Origin: Pedobacter riviphilus
GTDB lineage: Bacteria > Bacteroidota > Bacteroidia > Sphingobacteriales > Sphingobacteriaceae
Assembly: GCF_014692875.1 (NCBI RefSeq)
Contig: NZ_CP061171.1
Span: 3,782,001 to 3,846,000, forward strand
Reading direction: 5' to 3'
Length of the DNA: 64,000 nt
Shown piece by piece: positions 55,601-63,981 of the stretch (the first letter of the stretch is position 1; each line of letters starts with the position of its first letter). The position numbers and the translations under genes were made by a program. The notes beneath the pieces were generated by a model, which made no database searches, was not told the DNA's origin, and saw only the letters and a list, made by a program, of their open reading frames with translations.

Positions 55601-55888
55601 GATATTGGTTTGATTTCCTACAGCAATTTCTTTACTGCCGTAACCTACAAAGGAGATAACCAACACATCGGTAGGTTTTACGCTCAGCGAGAAGGCGCCA
55701 TTTTCATCAGTAGAGGTACCACCGCTGCCATTTTTAATTTTGATTGTGGCACCAACCACAGGTAATTTGTCATCACTGGCAATAACTTTACCAGTGATTT
55801 TTGATTGGGCCATGGCGCCAAGGGCAAATAACATCCCCAAACACAAGAGAAGAAAACTCCTCTTGATACAAGATAGATTTTGTTTCAT
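52658..55888 (-). CDS. SusC/RagA-family TonB-dependent outer-membrane transporter
   Basis: A 1076-residue protein. A signal peptide ends near GAMAQ, followed by a carboxypeptidase-regulatory-like domain (KITGKVIASDDKLPVVGATI), the TonB box region (LTEVVVTGYSSQRKKDLTGS) and the plug (IRIRGFSTINNNDPLYVIDGVPF, then YGSRANNGVVIITTKKG). The remainder is the 22-strand barrel, ending FLIGINIGF. There is no N-terminal STN domain, so it should not signal to an anti-sigma factor. It imports the ligand captured by the SusD encoded just downstream. Confidence 0.95.
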   Translation of the reverse strand: MKQNLSCIKRSFLLLCLGMLFALGAMAQSKITGKVIASDDKLPVVGATIKIKNGSGGTSTDENGAFSLSVKPTDVLVISFVGYGSKEIAVGNQTNISVTLQADNNNLTEVVVTGYSSQRKKDLTGSVAVVSMELLKAQPAASAVEALQGKATGVQIVNDGAPGSTPQIRIRGFSTINNNDPLYVIDGVPFEGKLSWLNQNDIESMQVLKDASSASIYGSRANNGVVIITTKKGLAGVPKITLDSYYGTQLPRKNSFPKMMNPQQYAQYVFNGYTNAGKPVAAGDNYGSGTVPVLPEYLVAGLKLGQNVTAADADPSKYNYSRDPNLFYQITKANKQGTNWFDEITESAPVQNYNISALGGSDNATYSISAGYLNQKGTIKYTGFKRYSFRSNTAISAFNKRVRFGENAQYSYSEGVGFGVNPNTPGGYQDQGSALGWAYRIPTIIPVYDIAGNFAGSRGSQLGNAENPLAFLFRAKDNVNKNNFFFGNIFGEGDIIPGLVLKTNFGIRYENYNSLSMRYPNLEFSEGNNSNNLSEIQGYNTEWTWTNTLNYNKKFAEKHSLNALIGTEAIRSRTRQLTGGRNDFFLLGNPDYYYLNTGSSNISNASSGAIGSLFSVFAKLDYSFNDRYLASFTIRRDGSSNFGSANKYGNFPAASAAWRLSEEEFMKSIKWISDLKLRVGYGQTGNQRIPGYQYINRFQSSIVNSAYALGGGNGLTTGVRQNAYQNPDIKWEAVNSLNIGLDFTLLGGAVDGSVDWYNKKTTDMLYPVPLPASIVGMGSSPFVNIGDMSNKGVEFNVAYHYGRSADSPFKFDIGANFSKNNNKIVRLAPGILNQVYGNYRSLQTSVLQEGAPLGSFFGYKTAGIYQSTADIQNNPSYSGARVGGLRYQDINGDGIIDPKDRTIIGSPHPDFTYGINLNASYKNFDISAFLYGVKGNDIFEATRYFTDFPSFDGAKSVRLLDAWSPTNTSSLIPSAYAGASDLEFASSSYYIQNGSFLRLKNLQIGYSIPTAKAFGPNSGISKIRVYVSATNVFTITKYTGLDPEISQIVDGFSAPGVDQGVYPSPRQFLIGINIGF

Positions 55889-56333
55889 AGGTTTATATTG
55901 ATTAGGTGAAATAATGCGTACTCGTACAGCCGATGCGCTTTTAGATTAATAAGCTAACAGCATCAGTTTATCGCCATCAATTACGACGACATATTTAAGT
56001 GGCTTAGTTTGCCGGATTGCGGCATACAAGAAGAATGGATTTCTCCTGTCAATAGGTAGATTTTTTCTCATAAGTAGGTGGTTAGATAGGCTTGTAGGTA
56101 TTATTTTATTTATGATTACATAGTGATATTTTTTAGTAAACAATGCATTAGTGTATAATGTACACTTCAATAAAAATAAATATACATATAAAAAGTAATT
56201 ATAATACAAAAAATACATTTATAAATAGACTATAAAATACTAACTAAAAGGATTAATGCGTTAGATCAATAACAGCAATAAATAACGATTTGAGGTTACA
56301 TTTACCAAATAACATATTGTCATACATTTTTTG

Positions 56334-56341
56334 TATCTTTG
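56334..56341 (+). promoter_or_regulatory. Candidate rhlE promoter -7 box (TATCTTTG)
   Basis: TATCTTTG is an exact TAnnTTTG match, followed by a leader of about 110 nt before the rhlE ATG. Confidence 0.55.
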
Positions 56342-56344
56342 CCG

Positions 56345-56455
56345 CCGAAGCAGGAATAAGGGCTTGCCATTCTGAATGGCATATTCTCTCCGCAAGTTAG
56401 TCCTTCAATAAATGATTGTTCTAGCTTCTTCGATAAATATTACACAGAAACATAC
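56345..56455 (+). ncRNA. Structured 5' leader of rhlE (candidate regulatory RNA)
   Basis: A hairpin TGCCATT/AATGGCA (56365-56371 with 56375-56381) overlaps an alternative pairing of CTTGC (56363-56367) with GCAAG (56392-56396). The two cannot form together. Cold-inducible helicase genes often have long leaders, but this one is not a family I know. Confidence 0.35.
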
Positions 56456-57754
56456 ATGTTATTCAAAGAATTAAACCTCATTGAGCCTATTCTAAAGGCC
56501 CTTGAGACAGAAGGTTATACACAACCAACACCAATACAGGAGCAGTCTATTCCAACGATATTAAAAGGTAAAGACTTATTAGGTTGCGCACAAACCGGCA
56601 CCGGAAAAACAGCAGCCTTTGCCATCCCGATGTTGCAGTTACTGCACGAAAAACACATCAACACCAAAGCAACCAAAAATATAAAGGCACTAGTTTTAAC
56701 ACCCACACGCGAGCTGGCCATCCAGATTGAAGAAAGTTTTAAAGCTTATGGCCGTCATTTAAATCTACGCCATCTGGTAATTTTTGGTGGCGTAAATCAA
56801 CACTCGCAGGTAGAAGCCTTAAGAAAAGGTGTTGATATTTTAGTGGCAACACCTGGCCGTTTATTAGATTTAATGAACCAGGGTTTCATTAGCTTAAACA
56901 CCATCGAATTATTCGTATTGGATGAGGCCGATCGTATGCTCGATATGGGCTTTATTCACGACGTAAAAAGAGTGGTGGCTAAATTACCAGCTAAACGCCA
57001 GACTTTATTTTTCTCGGCAACCATGCCAGATGAAATCCAGAAGTTGGCCAATACGATTTTATCTAGCCCGACAAAAGTAGAAGTTACCCCTATTTCTTCT
57101 ACGGCCGAAACGATTGTTCAATCGGTTTATTTTGTAGACAAACCTGATAAAAAGAAATTATTGATCCACCTTCTTGAGGATAAAAAGATCGAAACTGCTT
57201 TGGTTTTTACCCGTACCAAACATGGTGCAGATCGTATTGTTAAGGATTTGGCCCATGCAGGCATTAAAGCCGCCGCCATTCACGGTAATAAATCGCAAAA
57301 TGCCAGACAAAGGGCATTAACTGATTTTAAAGACAGAAAAATCCGCGTTTTGGTCGCTACCGATATTGCTGCTCGTGGTATTGATATTGATCAGTTATCA
57401 CATGTTTTCAATTTCGAATTGCCGAATATCCCTGAATCTTATGTACACAGAATTGGCCGTACAGGCCGTGCTGGTGCAAATGGTATTGCCATTTCTTTCT
57501 GCGATGCGGAAGAAAACGAATACTTATTGGATATCCAGAAGCTAATCAAAATTACACTTCCGGTTGTAGATGATCATCCTTATCCACTAAGCTGGGAAAG
57601 TATGCTGGCTAAAAACCAGGTTAAACGTAAACCACAAGCCCAATCTAAAGGTGGTGGCGGTGCTAAAAAAGGTGGTGATGGCAATATGAGCGGCAAACCA
57701 CGCAACGCCAGCAACAACAGAAGATTTGGTGGCAATAGAAGAAAAAGAGACTAG
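56456..57754 (+). CDS. rhlE: DEAD-box ATP-dependent RNA helicase (RhlE-like)
   Basis: A 432-residue DEAD-box helicase. In order: the Q motif ([13 protein letters not shown]), Walker [47 protein letters not shown], then [23 protein letters not shown] and [10 protein letters not shown]. The tail is rich in Gly, Asn, Lys and Arg ([12 protein letters not shown], then GGNRRKRD) and probably binds RNA. It unwinds short RNA duplexes in ribosome assembly or RNA decay. Its long structured leader suggests post-transcriptional control. Confidence 0.9.
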   Translation: MLFKELNLIEPILKALETEGYTQPTPIQEQSIPTILKGKDLLGCAQTGTGKTAAFAIPMLQLLHEKHINTKATKNIKALVLTPTRELAIQIEESFKAYGRHLNLRHLVIFGGVNQHSQVEALRKGVDILVATPGRLLDLMNQGFISLNTIELFVLDEADRMLDMGFIHDVKRVVAKLPAKRQTLFFSATMPDEIQKLANTILSSPTKVEVTPISSTAETIVQSVYFVDKPDKKKLLIHLLEDKKIETALVFTRTKHGADRIVKDLAHAGIKAAAIHGNKSQNARQRALTDFKDRKIRVLVATDIAARGIDIDQLSHVFNFELPNIPESYVHRIGRTGRAGANGIAISFCDAEENEYLLDIQKLIKITLPVVDDHPYPLSWESMLAKNQVKRKPQAQSKGGGGAKKGGDGNMSGKPRNASNNRRFGGNRRKRD

Positions 57755-57765
57755 ATCATATCAAC

Positions 57766-57877
57766 CGTCATTCTGAACTTGTTTCAGAATCGTACTTGAA
57801 GATAGATGCTGACCACGTAGTAGCTACAAGGCAATTGAAAATACTATGTCTACTTGTAAAATAAATTCAGCATGACG
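57766..57877. repeat. Dispersed palindromic element, CTGAACTTGTTTCAG type (long version)
   Basis: Begins CGTCATTCTGAACTTG, has the hairpin TTCTGAA/TTTCAGAA, and ends AATTCAGCATGACG. The middle is expanded compared with the 5580 copy. It follows rhlE. Confidence 0.65.
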
Positions 57878-57906
57878 TATTGTAAGCATGATCACAATTT
57901 TATTAG

Positions 57907-57943
57907 ACAAAAACCCGGATTACGAAACGTAGTCCGGGTTTTG
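57907..57943. terminator. Bidirectional terminator downstream of rhlE and leuS
   Basis: ACAAAAACCCGGATTACG and CGTAGTCCGGGTTTTGT pair around a short AAA loop, followed by TTTTTTA. It serves the convergent rhlE and leuS region. Confidence 0.85.
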
Positions 57944-57991
57944 TTTTTTATCGCTTTAGTCTAACCTGATAATCAATGAATTAAAACGCCG

Positions 57992-58089
57992 CGTCATTCC
58001 CAACTTAACTTGATTGGGAATCGCAATCCGATAGCTTTAAGATTAGCTTCGCTGAGCACTTCGTGGTTCCCGCCTGCGCGGGAACGACG
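57992..58089. repeat. Dispersed palindromic element, TCCCAACTTGATTGGGA type
   Basis: Begins CGTCATTCCCAACTTAACTTG and ends CGCGGGAACGACG, with hairpins TTCCCAA/TTGGGAA and TTCCCGC/GCGGGAA. The second copy of the 49001 type, with an inserted middle segment. Confidence 0.75.
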
Positions 58090-58161
58090 GAACTTTTTAT
58101 ATTTCTAGCTTAGGCAAGCGCAAGGAAACCTTTCCGCTTTAGTCTTTTAGCTTTAGACTCC

Positions 58162-60948
58162 TTAAACAACTACATTAATAATCTTTCCTTTAACAAAAAT
58201 GATCTTTTTGGTTGGTTTTCCGTCTAAGAATTTCTGGAATTGCTCATCGGCCAATAAAATGCTTTCAACTTCAGGCTGAGCCAATGTTAAACTCAAATTC
58301 AGGTTCATTTTCATTTTGCCATTAATTGAAACCGGATAGGCAAACTCATCTTCAACCAGATATTCAGGTTTAAATGTTGGGAAAGCAGTATAAGATAAAG
58401 TTCCGGCTTCATTACCTAACAACAGCCAAAGTTCTTCGCAAATATGTGGCGCATAAGGCGAAAGGATAATCACCATATCTTCCAAAATCTGACGGTTTTT
58501 ACATTTCAGATCCGTTAATTCATTTACCGCAATCATAAAGCTCGATACAGAGGTATTGAATGAAAAACGCTCAATATCATCCTGCACCTTTTTAATGATT
58601 TTATGCAGCGATTTTAACTCCGCTTTTGTAGGTACCGCATCGTTTACGTGGAAAGTCCAGTCTTCATTGTGGAACAAACGCCAGAATTTACGCAAGAATT
58701 TAAATACACCTTCAATACCATTGGTGTTCCAAGGTTTGCTTTGCTCTAACGGGCCCAAAAACATTTCATACATCCGTAAAGTATCTGCCCCGTAACGCTC
58801 AATCAAATCATCGGGATTAACCACATTGAATTTTGATTTCGACATTTTTTCTACTTCAACACCGCAAATGTATTTTCCACCTTCCAGAATAAATTCTACA
58901 TTGGCATATTCTTCTCTCCAGGCTTTAAATTTAGCAATATCTAAAGTATCGTTTTCAACAATGTTCACGTCAACGTGCAATGCCGAGGTTTTATATTCTT
59001 TTCTTAATCCAGCTGATACGTAGGTATTGGTAGGTTTTCCGTTCTCATCGTTAATGCGGTAAACAAAATTACTTCTACCCTGGATCATGCCCTGGTTAAT
59101 CAGTTTTTTGAAAGGCTCTTCTTCTTTGGTATAACCTAAATCTTTCAAAAATTTATTCCAGAAACGGCTGTACAGTAAGTGACCCGTTGCGTGTTCAGAA
59201 CCACCAATATACAAATCGACATCTTTCCAGTACTCAACCGCTTCTTTTGAAGCAAAATCGTTATTGTTATTGGCATCCATATAACGGTACCAGTACCAGC
59301 TGCTTCCTGCCCAACCCGGCATGGTGCTTAATTCATAATGTCCGCCATCTTTAGGAACCCAGTCTTCGGCTCTGGCCAAAGGTGGTTCACCTGTTTCGGT
59401 TGGTAAATATTTATCTATTTCGGGTAATAACAATGGCAATTCCTCTTCCTGTACCAGATAAGGCAATCCATCTTTAAAATAAACCGGAATTGGCTCTCCC
59501 CAATAGCGCTGGCGACCAAAAATCGCATCACGCTGACGGAAATTTACTTTTGCCTTGCCTGCGCCACGTTCTTCTAACCAGTTATTTAAAAAGGCAACAG
59601 CCTCTTTATAGTCCATTCCGTTAATGAAACCAGAATTGATATATTTTCCTTCCTTGGTTGGATCTGCCTGCACATCAATATCTTTCTGTGCGTCTAAAAT
59701 CTGTACAATCGGCAAATTAAAATGTTTAGCAAATAACCAGTCGCGTTGGTCGCCACTCGGAACGCCCATCACCGCACCAGTTCCGTAACCTGCCAATACA
59801 TAATCGGCAATCCATAACTGAACGCGTTCACCGCTTACCGGATTGATAACATATGTACCTGTAAAAGCGCCAGATACCGTTTTGGTATCGGCCATACGGT
59901 CTAACTCTGATTTCTTTTTGGTTAAAGAAATATAATCTTCGATAGCCTGTTTTTGTTCTGGAGTGGTTAATTCTGCCACCCACTCATGCTCTGGGGCCAA
60001 AACCAGGTAAGAAACCCCAAAAATGGTATCTACACGGGTGGTAAAAACTTCAATCTGTTTATCGTTTCCTTCTACCTGAAACTTCACTGATGCACCTACG
60101 CTTTTACCAATCCAGTTGCGTTGCATTTCTTTAATCGGTTCCGGCCAATCAATGGTATCTAAACCTTGCAAAAGCCTGTCAGAATAAGCGGTAATCCGCA
60201 TGCTCCATTGCATCATTTTCTTTTGCTCAACAGGGAAACCGCCACGTTCAGAGAAACCATCTTTAACTTCATCGTTCGCCAAAACGGTTCCTAAAGCCGG
60301 GCACCAGTTTACAGTACTCTCGCGAAGATAAGTTAAGCGGTATTTTAACAATTCAATCTGTTTCTCTTCATCGGTAAAGGTTGCCCAATCGCTAGGCATA
60401 AATTCTTTAGTATCCTCATCACAAACGGCTTTAACATCAGCTGTACCAGAAGCATTGAACTTTTCTATTAAAGTGGTAATATCTTCTGCCCTATCGTTTT
60501 CTAGGTTGTACCACGAGTTGAACAACTGCATAAAAATCCATTGCGTCCACTTATAATAAGAAGGCTCGCTGGTACGCACTTCTCTACTCCAATCGAAAGA
60601 AAAACCAATCTGATCCAGCTGCCTGCGGTAGGTTGCAATGTTTGCTTCGGTGGTAATGGCTGGATGCTGTCCGGTTTGTATGGCGTATTGCTCTGCTGGT
60701 AGTCCGAACGAATCATATCCCATTGGATGCAATACGTTGAAACCTTTAAGGCGTTTATATCTTGAAAAAATATCTGATGCAATGTAACCCAGTGGGTGAC
60801 CAACGTGCAGGCCTGCTCCTGATGGATAAGGAAACATATCTAACACATAATATTTTGGTTTTTCAGAATTGTTTTCGGCCTTAAACGTTTGATGATCTGC
60901 CCAAAATTTCTGCCACTTTTGTTCTATTTCTTTGAATTGGTAATCCAT
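58162..60948 (-). CDS. leuS: Leucyl-tRNA synthetase
   Basis: A 928-residue class I synthetase that charges tRNA-Leu. The HIGH motif is GLHVGHPLGY (His48 to His51), followed by LHPMGYDSFGLPAEQYA. The editing domain lies in the middle (TTRVDTIFGVSYLVLAPEH). The KMSKS motif is VEKMSKSKFNVVNPDDL, near residue 705. WYWYRYMDANNN and YIGGSEHATGHLLYSRFW are also diagnostic. Size is typical for Bacteroidota LeuS. It ends after a spacer with a terminator and two repeats. Confidence 0.97.
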   Translation of the reverse strand: MDYQFKEIEQKWQKFWADHQTFKAENNSEKPKYYVLDMFPYPSGAGLHVGHPLGYIASDIFSRYKRLKGFNVLHPMGYDSFGLPAEQYAIQTGQHPAITTEANIATYRRQLDQIGFSFDWSREVRTSEPSYYKWTQWIFMQLFNSWYNLENDRAEDITTLIEKFNASGTADVKAVCDEDTKEFMPSDWATFTDEEKQIELLKYRLTYLRESTVNWCPALGTVLANDEVKDGFSERGGFPVEQKKMMQWSMRITAYSDRLLQGLDTIDWPEPIKEMQRNWIGKSVGASVKFQVEGNDKQIEVFTTRVDTIFGVSYLVLAPEHEWVAELTTPEQKQAIEDYISLTKKKSELDRMADTKTVSGAFTGTYVINPVSGERVQLWIADYVLAGYGTGAVMGVPSGDQRDWLFAKHFNLPIVQILDAQKDIDVQADPTKEGKYINSGFINGMDYKEAVAFLNNWLEERGAGKAKVNFRQRDAIFGRQRYWGEPIPVYFKDGLPYLVQEEELPLLLPEIDKYLPTETGEPPLARAEDWVPKDGGHYELSTMPGWAGSSWYWYRYMDANNNNDFASKEAVEYWKDVDLYIGGSEHATGHLLYSRFWNKFLKDLGYTKEEEPFKKLINQGMIQGRSNFVYRINDENGKPTNTYVSAGLRKEYKTSALHVDVNIVENDTLDIAKFKAWREEYANVEFILEGGKYICGVEVEKMSKSKFNVVNPDDLIERYGADTLRMYEMFLGPLEQSKPWNTNGIEGVFKFLRKFWRLFHNEDWTFHVNDAVPTKAELKSLHKIIKKVQDDIERFSFNTSVSSFMIAVNELTDLKCKNRQILEDMVIILSPYAPHICEELWLLLGNEAGTLSYTAFPTFKPEYLVEDEFAYPVSINGKMKMNLNLSLTLAQPEVESILLADEQFQKFLDGKPTKKIIFVKGKIINVVV

Positions 60949-61080
60949 TGCAAGTTTTAAATTTTTAAAGGGGCGAAAATACGGAAATTAAGGGGCTTAA
61001 AAAAGCAGATTAATGATAATATTTTGCCAGCAGAAATGCAGAATTAGAAGAGGTTAAGGGTAAAACCTCGGCGCCTTTTG

Positions 61081-61108
61081 TGTAGTCAGATGTTACCATC
61101 TGACTACA
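61081..61108. repeat. Perfect hairpin, GTAGTCAGATG type
   Basis: A 12-bp perfect inverted repeat with a 4-nt loop in the leuS upstream spacer. The GATG-TTAC-CATC core is shared with the hairpin at 13419-13445. Confidence 0.7.
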
Positions 61109-61222
61109 GGTTATTTAAAATAAGGAAATACCTAGAATATGTGCTTTTAGTCAGTTGGCAACAACAGACACCACAATTAGGAGCTGACACCACCACTAGC
61201 CACCTGTATCACCACAAAAAAA

Positions 61223-61252
61223 TGCGCCATTGATTTTAAAACCAATGGCGCA
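61223..61252 (-). terminator. Rho-independent terminator of the small lipoprotein gene
   Basis: TGCGCCATTG and CAATGGCGCA form a perfect 10-bp stem, followed on the minus strand by a run of seven T. It lies 25 bp after the stop codon at 61277. Confidence 0.85.
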
Positions 61253-61276
61253 GCAAATAATCGAGGGATTAAGATC

Positions 61277-61705
61277 TTATCTTGATAAAGAATATACTTT
61301 AGTAACGTTTGTTTTATCAATTTTAGCAGTAAACTCTAATTTGTTTGCAGTAATACTGTTTACTTTACAATAATTCAATCCATCGTTAATGTCCATACTA
61401 AATTGATCTGAGTAAATAATTACATACGTTCCAATTGTTCTGTTACCCGATAAACTTAGCTCTACCTGGTCATCGTTATTTGATTTGTAGTCAATATAAT
61501 CACTTGTTGTACCGTAGGTAACAGTCCCATTAACCTTTTTTGGATCTTTCAATGTTTCTTCAGCAGTATAACCGGAAGTTACAATTTTATTTAAGGTCCA
61601 ACGCCCCATCATTTGGGCTTTTAAAGAAGTATCATCTTTTTTGCAAGAAACAATTGTAGAGGCGATAAGTAAGAATAGGCTTAGAATAGTAATTTGTCTT
61701 TTCAT
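61277..61705 (-). CDS. Small lipoprotein with lipocalin-like domain
   Basis: 142 residues from the ATG at 61705, where a lipoprotein signal begins (ILSLFLLIASTIVSCKKDD). A longer frame upstream has no signal and is rejected. The mature part (AQMMGRWTLNKIVTSGYTAE, then TSDYIDYKSNNDDQVELSLSGNRTIGTY) resembles the lipocalin-like domain common in Bacteroidota lipoproteins. No catalytic motif is visible. It is divergent from ftsX. Confidence 0.7.
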   Translation of the reverse strand: MKRQITILSLFLLIASTIVSCKKDDTSLKAQMMGRWTLNKIVTSGYTAEETLKDPKKVNGTVTYGTTSDYIDYKSNNDDQVELSLSGNRTIGTYVIIYSDQFSMDINDGLNYCKVNSITANKLEFTAKIDKTNVTKVYSLSR

Positions 61706-61896
61706 AGTTAAATTTAGTTTTAAGATATCTATAATTAACGCCGTATCAACAAATTTCGTACCGCCTTTCAAAAAAAAGCAAATTTTGTTTAAGAATTTAA
61801 TTCTCAAACTAAAAGCGAATCGCATACGTTAGTATTCATTTAGCAATCATTAATTGGTGTTTATCAGGTATAATTTATATTTTCGCAGAAACAAAA

Positions 61897-62784
61897 ATGA
61901 AATACATGGAAGAATTCGAAGTAAGTGATGCATCCAAGAAAACCAAAACCGTTTATATTTCTACTATAATCAGTATTGCCTTGGTTTTACTAATGCTGGG
62001 GCTGCTTGGTTTGGTACTTGTACATGCCAAAAACCTGTCTAACTACGTTAAAGAAAACATCGTTTTAAACATTATTGTTGATGAAGGTGCAAAAGAAGCC
62101 GATGTTTTAGCCTTTCAGAAAGAGTTAAATGCAAATCCTGCAGTAAAACAAACTCAATATGTAAACAAAGAGCTTGCCGCAAGAAATTTAACCCAGGATT
62201 TAGGTGAAGATTTTGTTAACTTTTTAGGATACAACCCACTAACTTCTACCTTTGATGTGTATTTAAAAGCGGAATATGCGAATAACAAAAGTATTGATGC
62301 CTTAAAAGCAAATATTTCTAAAAACCCTGTGGTTAAAGAAGTGGTTTACCAAAGTTCTTTAATTGATATGGTAAATAAAAATATTAATACTATCGGTTTA
62401 ATTATTTTAGCCTTTGCAGCATTACTACTGATTATCTCTATAGCACTGATTAACAACACAATAAGATTAGCAATCTACTCGCAGCGCTTTTTAATTAAAA
62501 GTATGCAGCTGGTTGGTGCAACGAAAAACTTTATTAGACGTCCTTTCTTATTGTATGCTGCTTTGCACGGCCTAATTGCCGCATTTATTGCCATTATTAT
62601 TTTACTGGCAACTTTAATTTATGCCCGCAAAGAGGTACCAGAGATTATTATTTTAAATAACTACCAGGAATTTGGCTTCGTATTTATAGGCCTTTTAATT
62701 GTGGGTATTTTTATAACAGGTATTAGTACATGGTTTGCAGTAAGCAGATATTTACGTTTAAAATCTTATCATCTTTATAGATAA
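61897..62784 (+). CDS. ftsX: Cell-division protein FtsX
   Basis: A 295-residue FtsX with four membrane segments: TVYISTIISIALVLLMLGLLGLVLV, then a periplasmic loop of about 110 residues (KENIVLNIIVDEGAKEADVLAFQ), then IGLIILAFAALLLIISIALINNTIRLAIYSQRF, LLYAALHGLIAAFIAIIILLA and FVFIGLLIVGIFITGIS. FtsX works with FtsE to control peptidoglycan hydrolases at division; ftsE is not in the window. Its stop overlaps the next start by 1 nt. Confidence 0.92.
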   Translation: MKYMEEFEVSDASKKTKTVYISTIISIALVLLMLGLLGLVLVHAKNLSNYVKENIVLNIIVDEGAKEADVLAFQKELNANPAVKQTQYVNKELAARNLTQDLGEDFVNFLGYNPLTSTFDVYLKAEYANNKSIDALKANISKNPVVKEVVYQSSLIDMVNKNINTIGLIILAFAALLLIISIALINNTIRLAIYSQRFLIKSMQLVGATKNFIRRPFLLYAALHGLIAAFIAIIILLATLIYARKEVPEIIILNNYQEFGFVFIGLLIVGIFITGISTWFAVSRYLRLKSYHLYR

Positions 62785-63011
62785 TGGCAGAAAAAAAAAC
62801 AGGTCCGGTTGTAAAGGACGTTAAAAGCGAATTGGTTTTTACCAAGAAAAACTACCAGTTATTGTTAATCAGCATTGCAATTGTTGCAGTTGGCTTTATA
62901 TTAATGATGGGTACCACTGGCAATATTTATGATTTCAGAAGAACTTTACTGGCACCGATAGTGGTGTTAGCGGGTTTTGCTTTTGGTATTTATGCTATCC
63001 TAAAAAAATAA
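62784..63011 (+). CDS. DUF3098 membrane protein
   Basis: A 75-residue protein with a basic N-terminus and two membrane segments (LLLISIAIVAVGFILMMGTT and TLLAPIVVLAGFAFGIYAIL). FTKKNYQLLLISI and YDFRRTLLAPIVVLAGF are the DUF3098 pattern. It starts on the ftsX stop codon and is part of the conserved ftsX-DUF3098-uppP order. Function is unknown; a role in the cell envelope is inferred from this order. Confidence 0.8.
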   Translation: MAEKKTGPVVKDVKSELVFTKKNYQLLLISIAIVAVGFILMMGTTGNIYDFRRTLLAPIVVLAGFAFGIYAILKK

Positions 63012-63034
63012 TTTTATCCTAAAGGATTATACTT

Positions 63035-63066
63035 GAAAACGCTTAATTTACTGGTTAAGCGTTTTC
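63035..63066 (+). terminator. Perfect 12-bp hairpin between DUF3098 and uppP
   Basis: GAAAACGCTTAA and TTAAGCGTTTTC pair perfectly around an 8-nt loop, followed by a T-rich stretch. It could terminate the ftsX unit or attenuate reading into uppP. Confidence 0.75.
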
Positions 63067-63091
63067 TTTATTTCTTATCTTTTCTAAAAAT

Positions 63092-63886
63092 ATGAACTCT
63101 TTTGAAGCCATTGTCCTTGCCATTGTTGAAGGATTAACTGAATTTTTGCCTGTATCGAGCACCGGACACATGATTATTGCCTCGTCTTTAATGGGCATTG
63201 CATCAGAACCATTTGTAAAACTTTTCACCATTGCGATACAATTGGGTGCAATACTTTCGGTTGTTGTACTCTATTTCAAAAGATTTTTCAAATCAATAAA
63301 TTTCTACATTAAATTAATAGTCGCATTTATTCCGGCGGCAGTATTTGGCCTGCTATTAAGCAAAAAAATCGACGAGTTACTGGAAAGCCCAATGGCTGTT
63401 GGTATTTCGCTATTAGTTGGCGGTGTTATCTTATTATTTGTTGATAAATGGTTCAACAAACCAACCATTAATGAAGAGGAGAACGTAACCTATTTAACGG
63501 CATTGAAAATCGGTTTCTTCCAATGTATTGCCATGATACCGGGCGTATCGCGCTCGGGAGCCACTATTGTTGGTGGTATGAGTCAGAAATTAAGCAGAAA
63601 AGTTGCCGCAGAATTTTCATTCTTCTTAGCAGTACCTACCATGTTTGCTGCAACAGCGAAAAAACTTTACGATTTTTATAAAGAAGGGCACACCATTACC
63701 CATGAGCAAACGAACCTCTTAATTATTGGTAATGTAGTTGCTTTTGTAGTGGCACTTTTGGCGATAAAAAGTTTTATCGGGTACTTAAACAAAAATGGTT
63801 TCAAGGTTTTTGGATGGTATAGAATTGCTGCTGGTTTAATTATTATCATCTTATTGCTCAGCGGACACAAATTACAGATTATATAA
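63092..63886 (+). CDS. uppP: Undecaprenyl-diphosphatase (BacA/UppP type)
   Basis: A 264-residue membrane phosphatase that recycles the lipid carrier for cell-wall synthesis. The catalytic motifs are [20 protein letters not shown] near the N-terminus (Glu-rich motif and Ser/Thr) and [14 protein letters not shown] in the middle. Eight membrane segments are likely. It follows the DUF3098 gene after the hairpin at 63035-63066 and bacitracin resistance is a known phenotype of extra copies of this family. Confidence 0.95.
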   Translation: MNSFEAIVLAIVEGLTEFLPVSSTGHMIIASSLMGIASEPFVKLFTIAIQLGAILSVVVLYFKRFFKSINFYIKLIVAFIPAAVFGLLLSKKIDELLESPMAVGISLLVGGVILLFVDKWFNKPTINEEENVTYLTALKIGFFQCIAMIPGVSRSGATIVGGMSQKLSRKVAAEFSFFLAVPTMFAATAKKLYDFYKEGHTITHEQTNLLIIGNVVAFVVALLAIKSFIGYLNKNGFKVFGWYRIAAGLIIIILLLSGHKLQII

Positions 63887-63973
63887 TCCCGGAATATTAA
63901 CTACAGGTCTACACAGATGATTGTTATCTGTGCGCATCCTTTTCATCTGTGGTAAAAAACGACATTGAATCCG

Positions 63974-63981
63974 TATCTTTG
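63974..63981 (+). promoter_or_regulatory. Candidate promoter -7 box at the window edge (TATCTTTG)
   Basis: TATCTTTG is an exact TAnnTTTG match 20 nt before the window ends, so it would serve a gene starting beyond the edge. Confidence 0.35.

Larger units (their letters stand above)
55889..56455. other. Divergent region between susC and rhlE
   Basis: About 570 bp, strongly AT-rich. On the susC side is an inverted repeat AGTGTA/TACACT at 56151-56167. A 90-codon minus-strand frame (55946-56218) has a very hydrophobic, Tyr-rich start and is not convincing. The rhlE promoter and leader occupy 56334-56455. Confidence 0.45.
60949..61276. other. Intergenic region with a perfect hairpin and a terminator
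   Basis: About 330 bp upstream of leuS. TGTAGTCAGATG and CATCTGACTACA form a perfect 12-bp hairpin with a TTAC loop at 61081-61108. The words resemble the hairpins near 13420 and 13467. A terminator is at 61223-61252. The leuS promoter should be in 60949-61000, where TATTTTCG is one base off the TAnnTTTG pattern. Confidence 0.5.

Noticed and set aside
55946..56218. 90-codon minus-strand frame upstream of susC
   Set aside because: Tyr/Leu/Phe-rich start driven by AT content; no family resemblance. A shorter version starting at an internal Met could not be excluded.
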